A DNA stretch of 64,000 bases from Acidobacteriota bacterium. GTDB lineage: Bacteria; Acidobacteriota; Terriglobia; Acidiferrales; UBA7541. Location: positions 1 through 64,000 of the forward strand of contig JABDEK010000014.1 in assembly GCA_013287135.1 (NCBI GenBank). Reading direction: 5' to 3'. A model generated the notes under the pieces. It did no database searches. It worked only from the letters and a program-made list of their open reading frames with translations, and was not told the DNA's origin. Positions within the stretch are counted from its first letter, which is position 1. Every line of letters starts with the position of its first letter. The translations under genes were made by a program, and so were the position numbers. Below, one piece after another: positions 1 to 9,572 of the stretch.

Positions 1-2
1 AT

Positions 3-80
3 GTGGTGCTTCAGCGCTTTGCGGATTCGATTTTCGAGGACTTTATACATGCGCCGCCCTTCGAGAAACGAGTCCAGTAA
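3..80 (+). CDS. possible C-terminal tail of a CDS entering from the left edge (VVLQRFADSIFEDFIHAPPFEKRVQ*)
   Basis: Open from the window edge in frame +3, protein-like composition; product unknown. Confidence 0.3.
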   Translation: MVLQRFADSIFEDFIHAPPFEKRVQ

Positions 81-689
81 TGAGCGCGGAAGGGTGGAAA
101 AAACGCGTAAGGCAGAATTGAATTTTTTGGCGATTTAATTTGCGGGTTGGCAAGGCTGAGAAGTGCTCGTTACATTTGATTTTGGTGCGGGAGCGGGCGG
201 GCAACTCTGCGGCGTCGCCGAACTCTATCATCAATGATCTAATTTTTATCACGCCGGACGCTAGCACGTCGTTAAACGAAATTCAAGGAGTCGTGTGTGT
301 GGGTCGTGGCAGCGGCCGCTTGAAACCGTTCGCGGCCACGGTCGAACGCAAGGCCGGCTCTCTCGATGCGTTAGTCGATGTGGAGCCTTCGCATCAATAT
401 GACCTGTAGGGAAGTTGGCAGATTTGGGGGATCAGGGACAGCGCGTGACGTTTTGTCCTCTACAGATCAAATTATCGTGGAATAACCAGTCTCGGTTTCG
501 TTCGCGAGGAGAGCGATCAGGATTGCCCTGATACCACCACCGCCGGCAATTTGAATATTTCTGATGACGGACTGATTTCCGCGAAGCCGGAAGACGCCAG
601 CAGCCTCAATTAACCTGTATATACAGCTCAAAACAAAATCATTGAAAGCGAAACACGCCTCCTCAGCTAAAGAAGCAAAGATCGCGCAA

Positions 690-718
690 TTGACACTCTT
701 CCAGGGCCAGACTAGTAT
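690..718 (+). promoter_or_regulatory. sigma70-like promoter for larC: TTGACA - 17 bp - TAGTAT
   Basis: Perfect -35 hexamer at 690-695, 17-nt spacer, -10-like TAGTAT at 713-718, about 40 bp upstream of the larC ATG. Confidence 0.6.
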
Positions 719-758
719 CGTTTTTTCAAGCATTTGCGGGGACTAGCGGCGTACGGAT

Positions 759-1961
759 ATGAAGACTGCTCGGATCGCGTATTTCGATTGTTTTTCGGGG
801 ATTAGCGGCGACATGGTGCTTGGGGCGCTGCTCGATGCTGGGGCGGACCTGCGCGCGATTGAAGCGGAGTTGCGCAAGCTCGGGTTGCAGGGCTGGGCGA
901 TTTCGGCGGAGAAAGTGAAGCGCGGCGCGATTTTTGCCATGCATGTGAAGGTTGCATCATCCGAGGGGCATCACCATCGCGGCTTGTCCGTTATTTTAGG
1001 GAGGATTGATAAGGCTGGGCTTGCGCCTCGGGCTGCGGAGCGCGCGCGCCGCATTTTTACGCGGCTGGCGGAGGCGGAGGGGAAAGTTCACAACGTGCCG
1101 GTGGAAGAAGTGCATTTCCACGAAGTGGGCGCGGTCGATTCGATGGTGGACATTGTGGGAGCGGCAGTGGGATTCGAGATGCTGGGAATCGATGAGTTTG
1201 CGTGCTCGGCGCTGGATGTGGGCGCGGGGCAGGTGAAGACGGCGCATGGTTTGCTTCCAGTGCCCGCTCCTGCCACGGCGGAATTGCTGCGGGGCGCGCC
1301 GATGTACGCGAGCGGTATCGCTCGGGAATTGGTGACGCCTACTGGCGCGGCGATTGCGACTACGCTTTCATCTCGTTACGCGCAAATTCCGGAGATGACT
1401 TTGCGCGCGGTGGGGTACGGAGCGGGAAGCGCGGATTTTTCCGAGAAGGCTAATGTGCTACGCATATTGATCGGAGAGAAGGCCAGCAGTGAGGCGGGCG
1501 AGCATTGGGACGAGCCGGTTAGCGTGATTGAAACGAATCTGGACGATATGAGCCCGCAGATTTATGGGTATTTTGTTGAGAAGGCGCTGGCGGCGGGGGC
1601 GTTGGACGTGTTTTCGACCGCAGTGCAGATGAAGAAGAACCGACCAGGAGTGCTGTTGACGATTCTTTGCGAATCCGCGCATACGGCGAAGATGATGGAT
1701 TTGGTGTTTCGCGAGACGACCACGATCGGTGTGCGGACCTATGATGTGCGGCGCAAGGTTTTGGATCGGGAAATTGTGCGCGTGGCAACACAGTTTGGCG
1801 AAGTGCGCATGAAAATTTCGCGTATGAACGGGTCGGTGCTGAACGCGACGCCGGAGTACGATGATTGCCAGCGGCTGGCGGCGGAAAAAGGGATTCCGCT
1901 GAAGCAGGTGATTGCGGCAGCGTCGTTCGAATTTCAGAAGCAGAAAGAATCGCACAAGTAG
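759..1961 (+). CDS. larC: Nickel pincer cofactor biosynthesis protein LarC
   Basis: N-terminus YFDCFSGISGDMVLGALLDAGAD, HFHEVGAVDSMVDIVG and ETNLDDMSPQIYGY motifs; single uninterrupted ORF. Confidence 0.93.
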   Translation: MKTARIAYFDCFSGISGDMVLGALLDAGADLRAIEAELRKLGLQGWAISAEKVKRGAIFAMHVKVASSEGHHHRGLSVILGRIDKAGLAPRAAERARRIFTRLAEAEGKVHNVPVEEVHFHEVGAVDSMVDIVGAAVGFEMLGIDEFACSALDVGAGQVKTAHGLLPVPAPATAELLRGAPMYASGIARELVTPTGAAIATTLSSRYAQIPEMTLRAVGYGAGSADFSEKANVLRILIGEKASSEAGEHWDEPVSVIETNLDDMSPQIYGYFVEKALAAGALDVFSTAVQMKKNRPGVLLTILCESAHTAKMMDLVFRETTTIGVRTYDVRRKVLDREIVRVATQFGEVRMKISRMNGSVLNATPEYDDCQRLAAEKGIPLKQVIAAASFEFQKQKESHK

Positions 1962-2025
1962 TTTGCGGAGCTCCCTTCGTGATTTCGACGTGCTCCGGAG
2001 TGTGCGTCATTGCCCGGTGTCTTCA

Positions 2026-2041
2026 GGGGCTAAAAAGCCCC
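2026..2041. repeat. short hairpin GGGGCT-AAAA-AGCCCC in intergenic region
   Basis: Perfect 6-bp inverted repeat. Confidence 0.5.
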
Positions 2042-2169
2042 AGTGATAGCTGCTCTTTACCGCGGCACCGCGTCAAGTCGCGGAGTGCGGCCAATCGTGC
2101 CGAGCGGCCCGTCGTGACGAGCAGCCTGTCGTACATGTTTTAATTTCAGAATAGGAAACAGAAAACTGA

Positions 2170-4338
2170 ATGTCGAAGCCGAAGTTTTATCTAACGACGC
2201 CAATTTATTACGCGAATTCGCGGCCGCACGTGGGGTCTGCGTACACCACGATTGTGTGCGACGTGATCGCGCGCTACAAGCGTATGTGCGGCTACCACGT
2301 GGCTTATCTGACGGGCACAGACGAGCATGGCGTGAACATCGAGCGAGCGGCGGAGAAGCAGGGAATTACGCCGCAGCAGCTTGTGGACAAGAATGAAAAG
2401 ATTTTTCGTGAACTGTGGAAGCTGCTGGGAATCACAAACACGGAATTCATTCGCACGACGGAACCGCGCCATGCGCGGGCGGTGCAGAATCTGGTGCGGC
2501 GGACCGTCGAGCGAGACAAGGACCTGGAGACTTCTAAGCGGGCGATCTACAAAAAGAAGTATGAGGGCCGCTACTGCATCTACGACAACCTTTACGTAAG
2601 CGATACGCCTGAACCGGCAGATTGCCAGATCTGCGGCCGGCCGGGGGAGCTTGTCTCCGAGGAGAATTATTTCTTCCGCCTTTCGACGTACCAGCAAAAG
2701 CTGCTCGAGCTTTATAAAAATAATCCGCACTTTGTGCATCCGGATTTTCGGTTCAACGAGGTGAAGAGCTTCGTGGAGAGCGGTCTGAAGGATATTTCTA
2801 TCAGCCGGAAATCGATCAAGTGGGGAGTTCCGTGGCCGGACGATCCTGAGCATGTGTTTTACGTTTGGTATGACGCGCTGACCAGCTACATGTCCGGCAT
2901 TGGTTTTGAGAGTGAGGACCCGCAGAAGCACGCTGAATTCGAGCGTTTTTGGCCTGCCGACATACACGCGATGGGCAAGGAGATCATTCGCTTCCACGCG
3001 GTTTATTGGCCGGCGTTTTTGATGGCTGCGGGGATTGAACTGCCGAAGCAGATCATCGCGCATGGGTGGCTGCTGTTTGAGCAGGAAAAGATGAGCAAGT
3101 CGAAGGGGAACGTGGCATACCCCGAGCCAATTGTGAACGTGCTTGGGAATGATGCGCTGCGGTACTACTTGCTGCGGGATGTTGTGTTTGGGCAAGACGG
3201 GAATTTTTCGCGTGAGTCGCTGATTACGCGTTACAACGCGGATTTGGCGAACGGGCTGGGGAATCTGGCGAATCGCGTTCTTACGATGATTGGAAAGTAT
3301 TGCAATAGCGTGATTCCGAATGAAGATGACCATGGGATAGAGACTGCCGAGGAGCTTAAGATAGATTCGCTCTTCCACCGTGGTCCCGGCGATGCCGTTC
3401 TACTCTCGAACACGATGTATCGCGATTTCGATTTTAGTGGAGCGCTAGAAAAAATCTGGACAATCGTTTCTTGTAGCGATGGCTACATAACAGAGAGTCG
3501 TCCCTGGGCGCTTGCCGAGGATGGATCGAAACGCGCTCGCTTAAATGGGATTTTATGGAGGGCGGCAGAAGCGCTTCGATTCGTAACGGTGTTAGCTTAT
3601 CCGGTAATTCCGGATGCGAGCCAAAAGATTTGGGAGCAACTTGGGCAGAGCGGGAAAGTTGAGGCTGTCCGAATTGATCAATTGCAGTGGGGCGGACTTA
3701 AATCTGGAACGAAGATTGGAAAGCCTGAAGGGGTCTTTCCGCGCATTGACAAAAAAGAAGCACTGGAGAGGATTGAAACCATGGAAAACGAAATTCGGAA
3801 TCCGGGCAGCACGCAGCCAGACGCATCAACGACTACAACGAAAAAACCAGCGGAAGGAGCGAGCACTGGAACTTCGGTGCTGGGAGCGGCGGCAATCCCG
3901 TCTGGCGCGCCGGGAGGGGAAACCTCCGCTGGAGGAGTGGCGTCTGTTGCGTCGGGAGTTGGAGCGGCGGCTGCGGCAACTGCGGCTGGTGCGACGCCTG
4001 CTGTGCCGGCGAAAATTGGAATTGAGGATTTTGCGAAAGTTGAGCTGCGAGTGGGCGTGGTAAAGTCGGCGGAGAAGGTGGCGGGGGCCGACAAACTTTT
4101 GAAGGTGTTGGTGGATATTGGCGACGAGGTGCGGCAGGTGTTGGCGGGGATCGCGCCGTCGTACGCGCCGGAGGAGTTGGTGGGGCGCAAAGTTGTGGTG
4201 GTGACGAATTTGGCTCCGCGAAAGATGCGCGGCGTGGAGTCGAATGGGATGCTGCTGGCGGCGTCGGCGGGGCCGGATGGTAAGGCGGTTTTGTGCACGT
4301 TTGCGGAGGAAATTCCGGCTGGCGCAAAAGTGAAGTGA
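2170..4338 (+). CDS. metG: Methionine--tRNA ligase with C-terminal EMAP/Trbp111-like tRNA-binding domain
   Basis: YYANSRPHVGSAYTT (HIGH-like), KMSKSKGN (KMSKS), C-terminal IGIEDFAKVELRVGVVKSAEKVAGADKLLKV domain. Confidence 0.97.
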   Translation: MSKPKFYLTTPIYYANSRPHVGSAYTTIVCDVIARYKRMCGYHVAYLTGTDEHGVNIERAAEKQGITPQQLVDKNEKIFRELWKLLGITNTEFIRTTEPRHARAVQNLVRRTVERDKDLETSKRAIYKKKYEGRYCIYDNLYVSDTPEPADCQICGRPGELVSEENYFFRLSTYQQKLLELYKNNPHFVHPDFRFNEVKSFVESGLKDISISRKSIKWGVPWPDDPEHVFYVWYDALTSYMSGIGFESEDPQKHAEFERFWPADIHAMGKEIIRFHAVYWPAFLMAAGIELPKQIIAHGWLLFEQEKMSKSKGNVAYPEPIVNVLGNDALRYYLLRDVVFGQDGNFSRESLITRYNADLANGLGNLANRVLTMIGKYCNSVIPNEDDHGIETAEELKIDSLFHRGPGDAVLLSNTMYRDFDFSGALEKIWTIVSCSDGYITESRPWALAEDGSKRARLNGILWRAAEALRFVTVLAYPVIPDASQKIWEQLGQSGKVEAVRIDQLQWGGLKSGTKIGKPEGVFPRIDKKEALERIETMENEIRNPGSTQPDASTTTTKKPAEGASTGTSVLGAAAIPSGAPGGETSAGGVASVASGVGAAAAATAAGATPAVPAKIGIEDFAKVELRVGVVKSAEKVAGADKLLKVLVDIGDEVRQVLAGIAPSYAPEELVGRKVVVVTNLAPRKMRGVESNGMLLAASAGPDGKAVLCTFAEEIPAGAKVK

Positions 4339-4600
4339 CCGTCCGCATTTGAGAATGGCGCAGCGACGAAGCGGGATCACTTGCCGCTGGTGGAATCTGC
4401 GCAAAGGTAAGCGCTTTGCACTGTTCTATTATGTCGCCGCTAAAGCCGCGACCCACAATGCACGGCCCCAATTTTCGTGCGCGGTGAGGTAATGCAGAAC
4501 TAGAAGAATAAGAAGAAGCGAGTAAGTACCGGGGAAAAATCGGCCGGCCGGAAGGCCGCCGCTACAATATCTCTAGCTTCGCGAGACAGCAGGATCGACA

Positions 4601-5407
4601 TTGGAAATTATTGACTCGCATGCGCATTTGGAGTTTCCACAATTTGATGAAGACCGGGTGGCGATGCTCGAACGCGCGCGAGCTGCGGGGATTGAGGCTC
4701 TGCTGGCCATTGGAAGTGGGACGGGGCCGGAGCGGCTGAACGCGGCGATTCCGTTTGCGGAAGAGTACGACTGGATTTACGCGACGATTGGCATTCATCC
4801 GCATGAGGCCCAGCTCGCTAGGGAAGAGCATTTTGCGCGACTAGATGAGCTGGCGAAGCATCCGCGCGTGATTGCGTGGGGCGAGATGGGGCTGGATTAT
4901 TACTACGATCATTCACCGCGCGAAGCGCAGCAGCAGGTTTTTCGGCGGCAACTTGGGCAAGCACGCCAGGCCAAGCTGCCCATCGTGATTCACTGTCGCG
5001 ATGCGTGGGACGATTGCCTGGGCCTGATGGAGCAGGACTGGAAGCCGACCGGGCTTGGCGGGATTCTGCACTGCTTTACGGGAACGATCGCGGAGGCGCA
5101 GCGCGGGCTGGACATGGGGTTCATGATTTCGTTTGCGGGGAACGTGACTTATCCGAAGATGCAGCATTTGCGGGACGTGGCGGGCGAGTTGCCGATGGAG
5201 CGCTTGCTGACGGAAACGGATTCGCCGTTTTTGCCGCCGCAGGGGAAACGCGGAAAACGAAACGAGCCGGCCAACGTCGTGGAGGTAGCGCAAGCGTTGG
5301 CGAATGTGAGAAACTCAACGGCAGAAGAAGTCGCGGCCACGACGGCTGCGAATTTCAGAAGGTTTTTTGGGCTTCGCGCCCCGGCCTCTCCGGCGCCGCC
5401 AAGGTAA
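4601..5407 (+). CDS. TatD family metal-dependent hydrolase
   Basis: IIDSHAHLEFPQFDEDR, GIHPHEA, GEMGLDYYYDHSP, ETDSPFLPP motifs; TTG start. Confidence 0.95.
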   Translation: MEIIDSHAHLEFPQFDEDRVAMLERARAAGIEALLAIGSGTGPERLNAAIPFAEEYDWIYATIGIHPHEAQLAREEHFARLDELAKHPRVIAWGEMGLDYYYDHSPREAQQQVFRRQLGQARQAKLPIVIHCRDAWDDCLGLMEQDWKPTGLGGILHCFTGTIAEAQRGLDMGFMISFAGNVTYPKMQHLRDVAGELPMERLLTETDSPFLPPQGKRGKRNEPANVVEVAQALANVRNSTAEEVAATTAANFRRFFGLRAPASPAPPR

Positions 5408-5415
5408 TTTTCAGG

Positions 5416-6462
5416 ATGGCATTCGCTGTCCAGATGGTGAAGGGGATTTTCGAGTTAGTCCGCGAGGATTTGGCGCTCGTGGAGCGGGAAATTGCGGCGC
5501 AAAACGGCGCGGCGATTGAGCCGGTAAGCGAAATTTCCAGTTATTTGTGCGAAGGCGGTGGAAAGCGGCTGCGTCCTGCGCTGCTTTTGTTGGCTGCGGG
5601 CGCGTCCGGATATCGCGGCGAGAGCGCGATCCGCTTGGGCGCAGTGGTGGAAATGATTCACAGCGCCACGTTGATTCACGATGACGTGATCGACGGAGCG
5701 GATACGCGGCGCGGGCGTCCTAGCGCGAATGCGCGCTGGGGAAATCACATGAGTGTGTTGGCGGGCGACTGGCTGTACATGCAGTCGTTCGAAATGGCGC
5801 TACGCGAACGAAATTTTCCGATTCTCGATATCCTGATCGACCTCACGCAAAACATGGTGGAAGGCGAACTGTTGCAGCTTACGAGGCTGGGGCGCATCGA
5901 TCTGAACGAAGTGGAAGCCACCGAGCTGGCGTATCGCAAGACCGCTTGTCTTTTTAGCGGATGCTCGCGGCTCGGCGCGGTTCTGGGCAAGCAGCCCAAA
6001 GCGGTGGAGGATGCGCTCGCGGAATACGGGCGAAATGCGGGGCTGGCATTTCAACTAGTGGACGACTTGCTGGACTTTACTGCGTCGCCGGAAAAATTGG
6101 GCAAGCCGGTGCTGAGCGATTTGAAAGAGGGCAAAGTTACGCTGCCGCTGATTTTTGCGTTGGAGGCTGTAGCGCTGGGTTCAGCGGATGGAAATGGCGA
6201 TGGTGCGGGGCACGCGCACTTGCGTTCGAACGGCGATGGGCGACGGCTGGTGGCGAAAGTTTTGGAAGAGCGGGATTTTCAGAGCGTGCGTCCGGAACAG
6301 ATTACGAAACTTGTGAAAGAGACGGGCGCGCTGGAGCGAGCGCAAAAGTTGGCGCGTGACTATGTTTGCCGCGCGAAGGCGAGTTTGAGCGAATTGCCTG
6401 CCACGGAATATCGGCGCGCGCTGCTGACTGTCCCCGATTTTATTCTCGACCGAGAAAATTAG
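5416..6462 (+). CDS. Polyprenyl synthetase family protein (trans-prenyltransferase)
   Basis: GGGKRLRP, LIHDDVIDGADTRRGRPS and FQLVDDLLDF motifs; likely ATG at 5416 inside the longer ORF 4876..6462. Confidence 0.95.
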   Translation: MAFAVQMVKGIFELVREDLALVEREIAAQNGAAIEPVSEISSYLCEGGGKRLRPALLLLAAGASGYRGESAIRLGAVVEMIHSATLIHDDVIDGADTRRGRPSANARWGNHMSVLAGDWLYMQSFEMALRERNFPILDILIDLTQNMVEGELLQLTRLGRIDLNEVEATELAYRKTACLFSGCSRLGAVLGKQPKAVEDALAEYGRNAGLAFQLVDDLLDFTASPEKLGKPVLSDLKEGKVTLPLIFALEAVALGSADGNGDGAGHAHLRSNGDGRRLVAKVLEERDFQSVRPEQITKLVKETGALERAQKLARDYVCRAKASLSELPATEYRRALLTVPDFILDREN

Positions 6463-6632
6463 TCTTCTGAGCCCGGAAACTCCCCCACGAATTCGCAACT
6501 TCGTATCAAATCAAAAGAGCTGCCAAGATGGCGGCGCCACACGAACATTCCTGCGCAGAGTCGCTTGTATTCCGGTTGGGCAATCCCTAAGATGCTTTGG
6601 ATGAATTGTCGACAGAAAATTAGCATGCCGGC

Positions 6633-8102
6633 GTGGCGCGCATGATGCGGGATTGGGCCGCCTGGGCGATTGAAACTGCAAAACTTCGCGGAGCTACATA
6701 CGCCGACGCGCGCGTGATGGACACTCGCCAGCGCGAAATCACCACAAAAAATGGGGAAGTTGGCACGCTGCTGGAATCCGAGTCGCTGGGAATCGGGATT
6801 CGCGTGATCGCGAGCGGCGCTTGGGGATTTGCGTCCACCGACCGGTTAACGCGTGAAGGCGTGCAAGCTTGCGCGGCGCAAGCTGTGAACATTGCGAAAG
6901 CTTCCGCGCTCGCGAAACATGCGGACGTTGCGCTCGCGCGCGAAGACGTTTATGTGGACACCTGGCAAAACCCGTTCGTCAAAGATCCGTTCCGCATTCC
7001 GGTGGAACGCCAAATCGATTTGCTGCTGCGCGCGGACAAGGAAATGCTTGCGGTAAAAGGCGTGACGCTGGCCGAAGGGTCCATGATGTTCCGCAAAATC
7101 GATCAGCTGTTCGTTTCCAGCAGCGGGTCGGTGATTCACCAGGTGAAAATGCAGTCGGGCGCTGGGATTGTGGCCACTTCGTTTGCGAAGAGCGAAATTC
7201 AGAAGCGGTCGTATCCGAATAGTTTTGGCGGGCAACATTCGTTGCAAGGTTACGAGCTGATCGAATCGTTTGATCTGGTGGGCAATGCGCAGCGTATTGG
7301 CGGGGAAGCGGTCGCGCTACACTCGGCGGCTCAGTGTCCGGAGGGGAGCAGCACGATTATTCTGGCCGGTTCGCAACTTGGATTGCAGATTCACGAATCG
7401 GTGGGGCACCCGATTGAGTTGGACCGCGTTCTTGGGCAGGAAGCGAATTTCGCGGGCATGAGTTTTCTCACCGTGGATAAATTGCGCAAATTGAAATATG
7501 CGTCAGACATTGTGAATGTGGTGGCAGACGCGCGACTGGAGCACGGGCCGGGACTTGGCACGTTCGCATACGATGATGAAGGCGTGCCGGCGCAGTGCAC
7601 TCCCATTATTACAAACGGACTTTTTACCGGGTACTTGAGCAATCGCGAAACTGCCGCGGCGATTGGCGAAACGCGCTCGAGCGGGACCATGCGCACGGAA
7701 AATTGGAACCGGCTGCCCATGATTCGTATGACGAACATCAGTTTGAATCCGGGGACATGGAAATATGACGACTTGATCGCCGATACCGACGAGGCAATTC
7801 TGATGGAGACCAATCGATCGTGGTCCATCGATGACCGGCGATATCATTTTCAGTTTTCAACAGAAATTGGGTGGGAAATTAAGGGCGGCAAAAGGGGCCG
7901 CATGATTAAAAACCCGAGTTATAGCGGCATTACGACCGAGTTTTGGAATAGCTGCGATGCGATATGCTCTCGCGATCATTGGACGTTGTGGGGCACGCCG
8001 AATTGCGGCAAAGGCCAGCCGATGCAGACAATGGGCACCGGGCATGGGGCATCGCCGTCGAGATTTCGGAATATAAAAGTGGGAGTGGCGTTCGCCAAGT
8101 AG
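6633..8102 (+). CDS. tldD: TldD-family metallopeptidase (HExxxH-bearing partner)
   Basis: HESVGHPIELDRVLGQEANFAG motif, TldD/PmbA-like N and C domains. Confidence 0.92.
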   Translation: MARMMRDWAAWAIETAKLRGATYADARVMDTRQREITTKNGEVGTLLESESLGIGIRVIASGAWGFASTDRLTREGVQACAAQAVNIAKASALAKHADVALAREDVYVDTWQNPFVKDPFRIPVERQIDLLLRADKEMLAVKGVTLAEGSMMFRKIDQLFVSSSGSVIHQVKMQSGAGIVATSFAKSEIQKRSYPNSFGGQHSLQGYELIESFDLVGNAQRIGGEAVALHSAAQCPEGSSTIILAGSQLGLQIHESVGHPIELDRVLGQEANFAGMSFLTVDKLRKLKYASDIVNVVADARLEHGPGLGTFAYDDEGVPAQCTPIITNGLFTGYLSNRETAAAIGETRSSGTMRTENWNRLPMIRMTNISLNPGTWKYDDLIADTDEAILMETNRSWSIDDRRYHFQFSTEIGWEIKGGKRGRMIKNPSYSGITTEFWNSCDAICSRDHWTLWGTPNCGKGQPMQTMGTGHGASPSRFRNIKVGVAFAK

Positions 8103-8117
8103 GAACCGACACCAAAA

Positions 8118-9563
8118 ATGAAAAGTGGGAAGAAAAAATCGCGTTCGTCACGCGCCCGCGGCTCGCAAGGCGCCAAGACACACACGCAAACTGCGCTGGG
8201 CTCGGCCGCAAAAACTGAAAACAGTGCGCGATTTACGCTTTCGGAACTGCAACACATTGCCGACCGAGTGATCGGGTTCAGCGAAGCGGACGAAACGGAA
8301 ATTGAAATCGATTCGACCACCGATGCGCTTACGCGATTCGCAAATAATACGATTCACCAAAACGTAGCGGAGCACATGCTTGCCATTTCGGTTCGAGCCG
8401 TAGTGGATGGACGCACCGCGCGTGCTACGACCAACAAAACTGACGAAGAATCGTTGCGGCGCGTAGCGGCGGCTGCGGCGACACTGGCGCGTCACCAGCC
8501 CGAAAATCCTGATTTGCTGCCAATACTTGGCCCGCAAAAATATCAGAAGCTGATGCGTTATTTCCCGGCTACGGCGACGGAAAATCCCATGGACCGCGCC
8601 CGTGCCGTCACTCGCGTGTGCAAAATGGCGGAAAAAGTGAAGCAAACTGCGGCCGGGATTTTTTCCAGCGGCGTGCATCAATCCATTTTGGCGAATTCAG
8701 AGGGATTGTTTGCCAGCCATCAGTACACCGATGCTGAATTTTCGATCACTATTCTGGAAGATAATTCATCGGGTTGGGCCAAAGCGAACTCGCCGGACAT
8801 TCGCGATATCGATCCCGACGCACTCGCAGAGCGAGCCAGCAACAAAGCAATCGCTTCGCGCAAGCCGCGCGATCTGGAGCCGGGACACTATACGGCGATT
8901 TTGGAACCTTCCGCCGTGCTCGACATTATCGGTTCGCTTTTTTACGATTTTTCCGCTACCGCTGTGGCTGATAAACGTTCCTGCCTGAATGATCGCATGG
9001 GGAAAAAGATTTTTGGAGAGAACATCACATTGTGGGATGACGTGCACCATCCTCTCCAACTTGGCGCGCCCTACGACGGCGAGGGAATGCCGAGGCAGAA
9101 AATCCTGTTGGTGGACCGCGGCGTTCCAAACAACCTTGTTTACTCACGCGCAACCGCCAAAAAAATGAAAACAAAGCCGACCGGCCACGGTCTGCCGTTG
9201 CCAAACGAATTCGGTGAGGCGCCGATGAACCTGGTTTTCGCAGGCGGAGACAAGACCGTGGACGACATGGTGCGTTCTACAGAGCGAGGCATTCTGGTTA
9301 CGCGGGCCTGGTATATACGCGAAGTGGACCCCTATGAAAAAATCCTTACGGGCATGACGCGCGACGGCACCTTTCTCGTTGAAAACGGACGCATCGCCAG
9401 CGGAATCCGAAATTTCCGCTTCAATCAAAGCGTGATCGAAATGCTTTCGAACGTGGAGATGCTGGGCCCCGCTGTGCGCGCTGCCGGAGAAGAATCGTTC
9501 GAGATGGTGGTTCCGGCAATGAAGGTGCGCGACTTCCATTTCAGCGAAGTAACGAAATTCTAA
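8118..9563 (+). CDS. tldE: TldD/PmbA family protein (TldE/PmbA-type partner without HExxxH)
   Basis: Same fold family as upstream gene, 15 bp downstream of it; no HExxxH motif. Confidence 0.85.
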   Translation: MKSGKKKSRSSRARGSQGAKTHTQTALGSAAKTENSARFTLSELQHIADRVIGFSEADETEIEIDSTTDALTRFANNTIHQNVAEHMLAISVRAVVDGRTARATTNKTDEESLRRVAAAAATLARHQPENPDLLPILGPQKYQKLMRYFPATATENPMDRARAVTRVCKMAEKVKQTAAGIFSSGVHQSILANSEGLFASHQYTDAEFSITILEDNSSGWAKANSPDIRDIDPDALAERASNKAIASRKPRDLEPGHYTAILEPSAVLDIIGSLFYDFSATAVADKRSCLNDRMGKKIFGENITLWDDVHHPLQLGAPYDGEGMPRQKILLVDRGVPNNLVYSRATAKKMKTKPTGHGLPLPNEFGEAPMNLVFAGGDKTVDDMVRSTERGILVTRAWYIREVDPYEKILTGMTRDGTFLVENGRIASGIRNFRFNQSVIEMLSNVEMLGPAVRAAGEESFEMVVPAMKVRDFHFSEVTKF

Positions 9564-9572
9564 GTTTTCCCG

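Noticed and set aside
467-733. 88-aa minus-strand ORF upstream of larC
   Set aside because: Overlaps the larC promoter; no recognisable domain, not supported.
2191-3378. 395-aa minus-strand ORF
   Set aside because: Antisense to metG catalytic core; composition typical of a shadow ORF.
4876-5415. N-terminal 180-residue extension of the polyprenyl synthetase ORF
   Set aside because: Overlaps tatD in a different frame with GC-shadow composition; real start is ATG 5416.
8118-9563. TldE-like gene considered as an inactive duplicate of tldD
   Set aside because: TldD/TldE heterodimers normally have only one HExxxH subunit; this is the expected arrangement.
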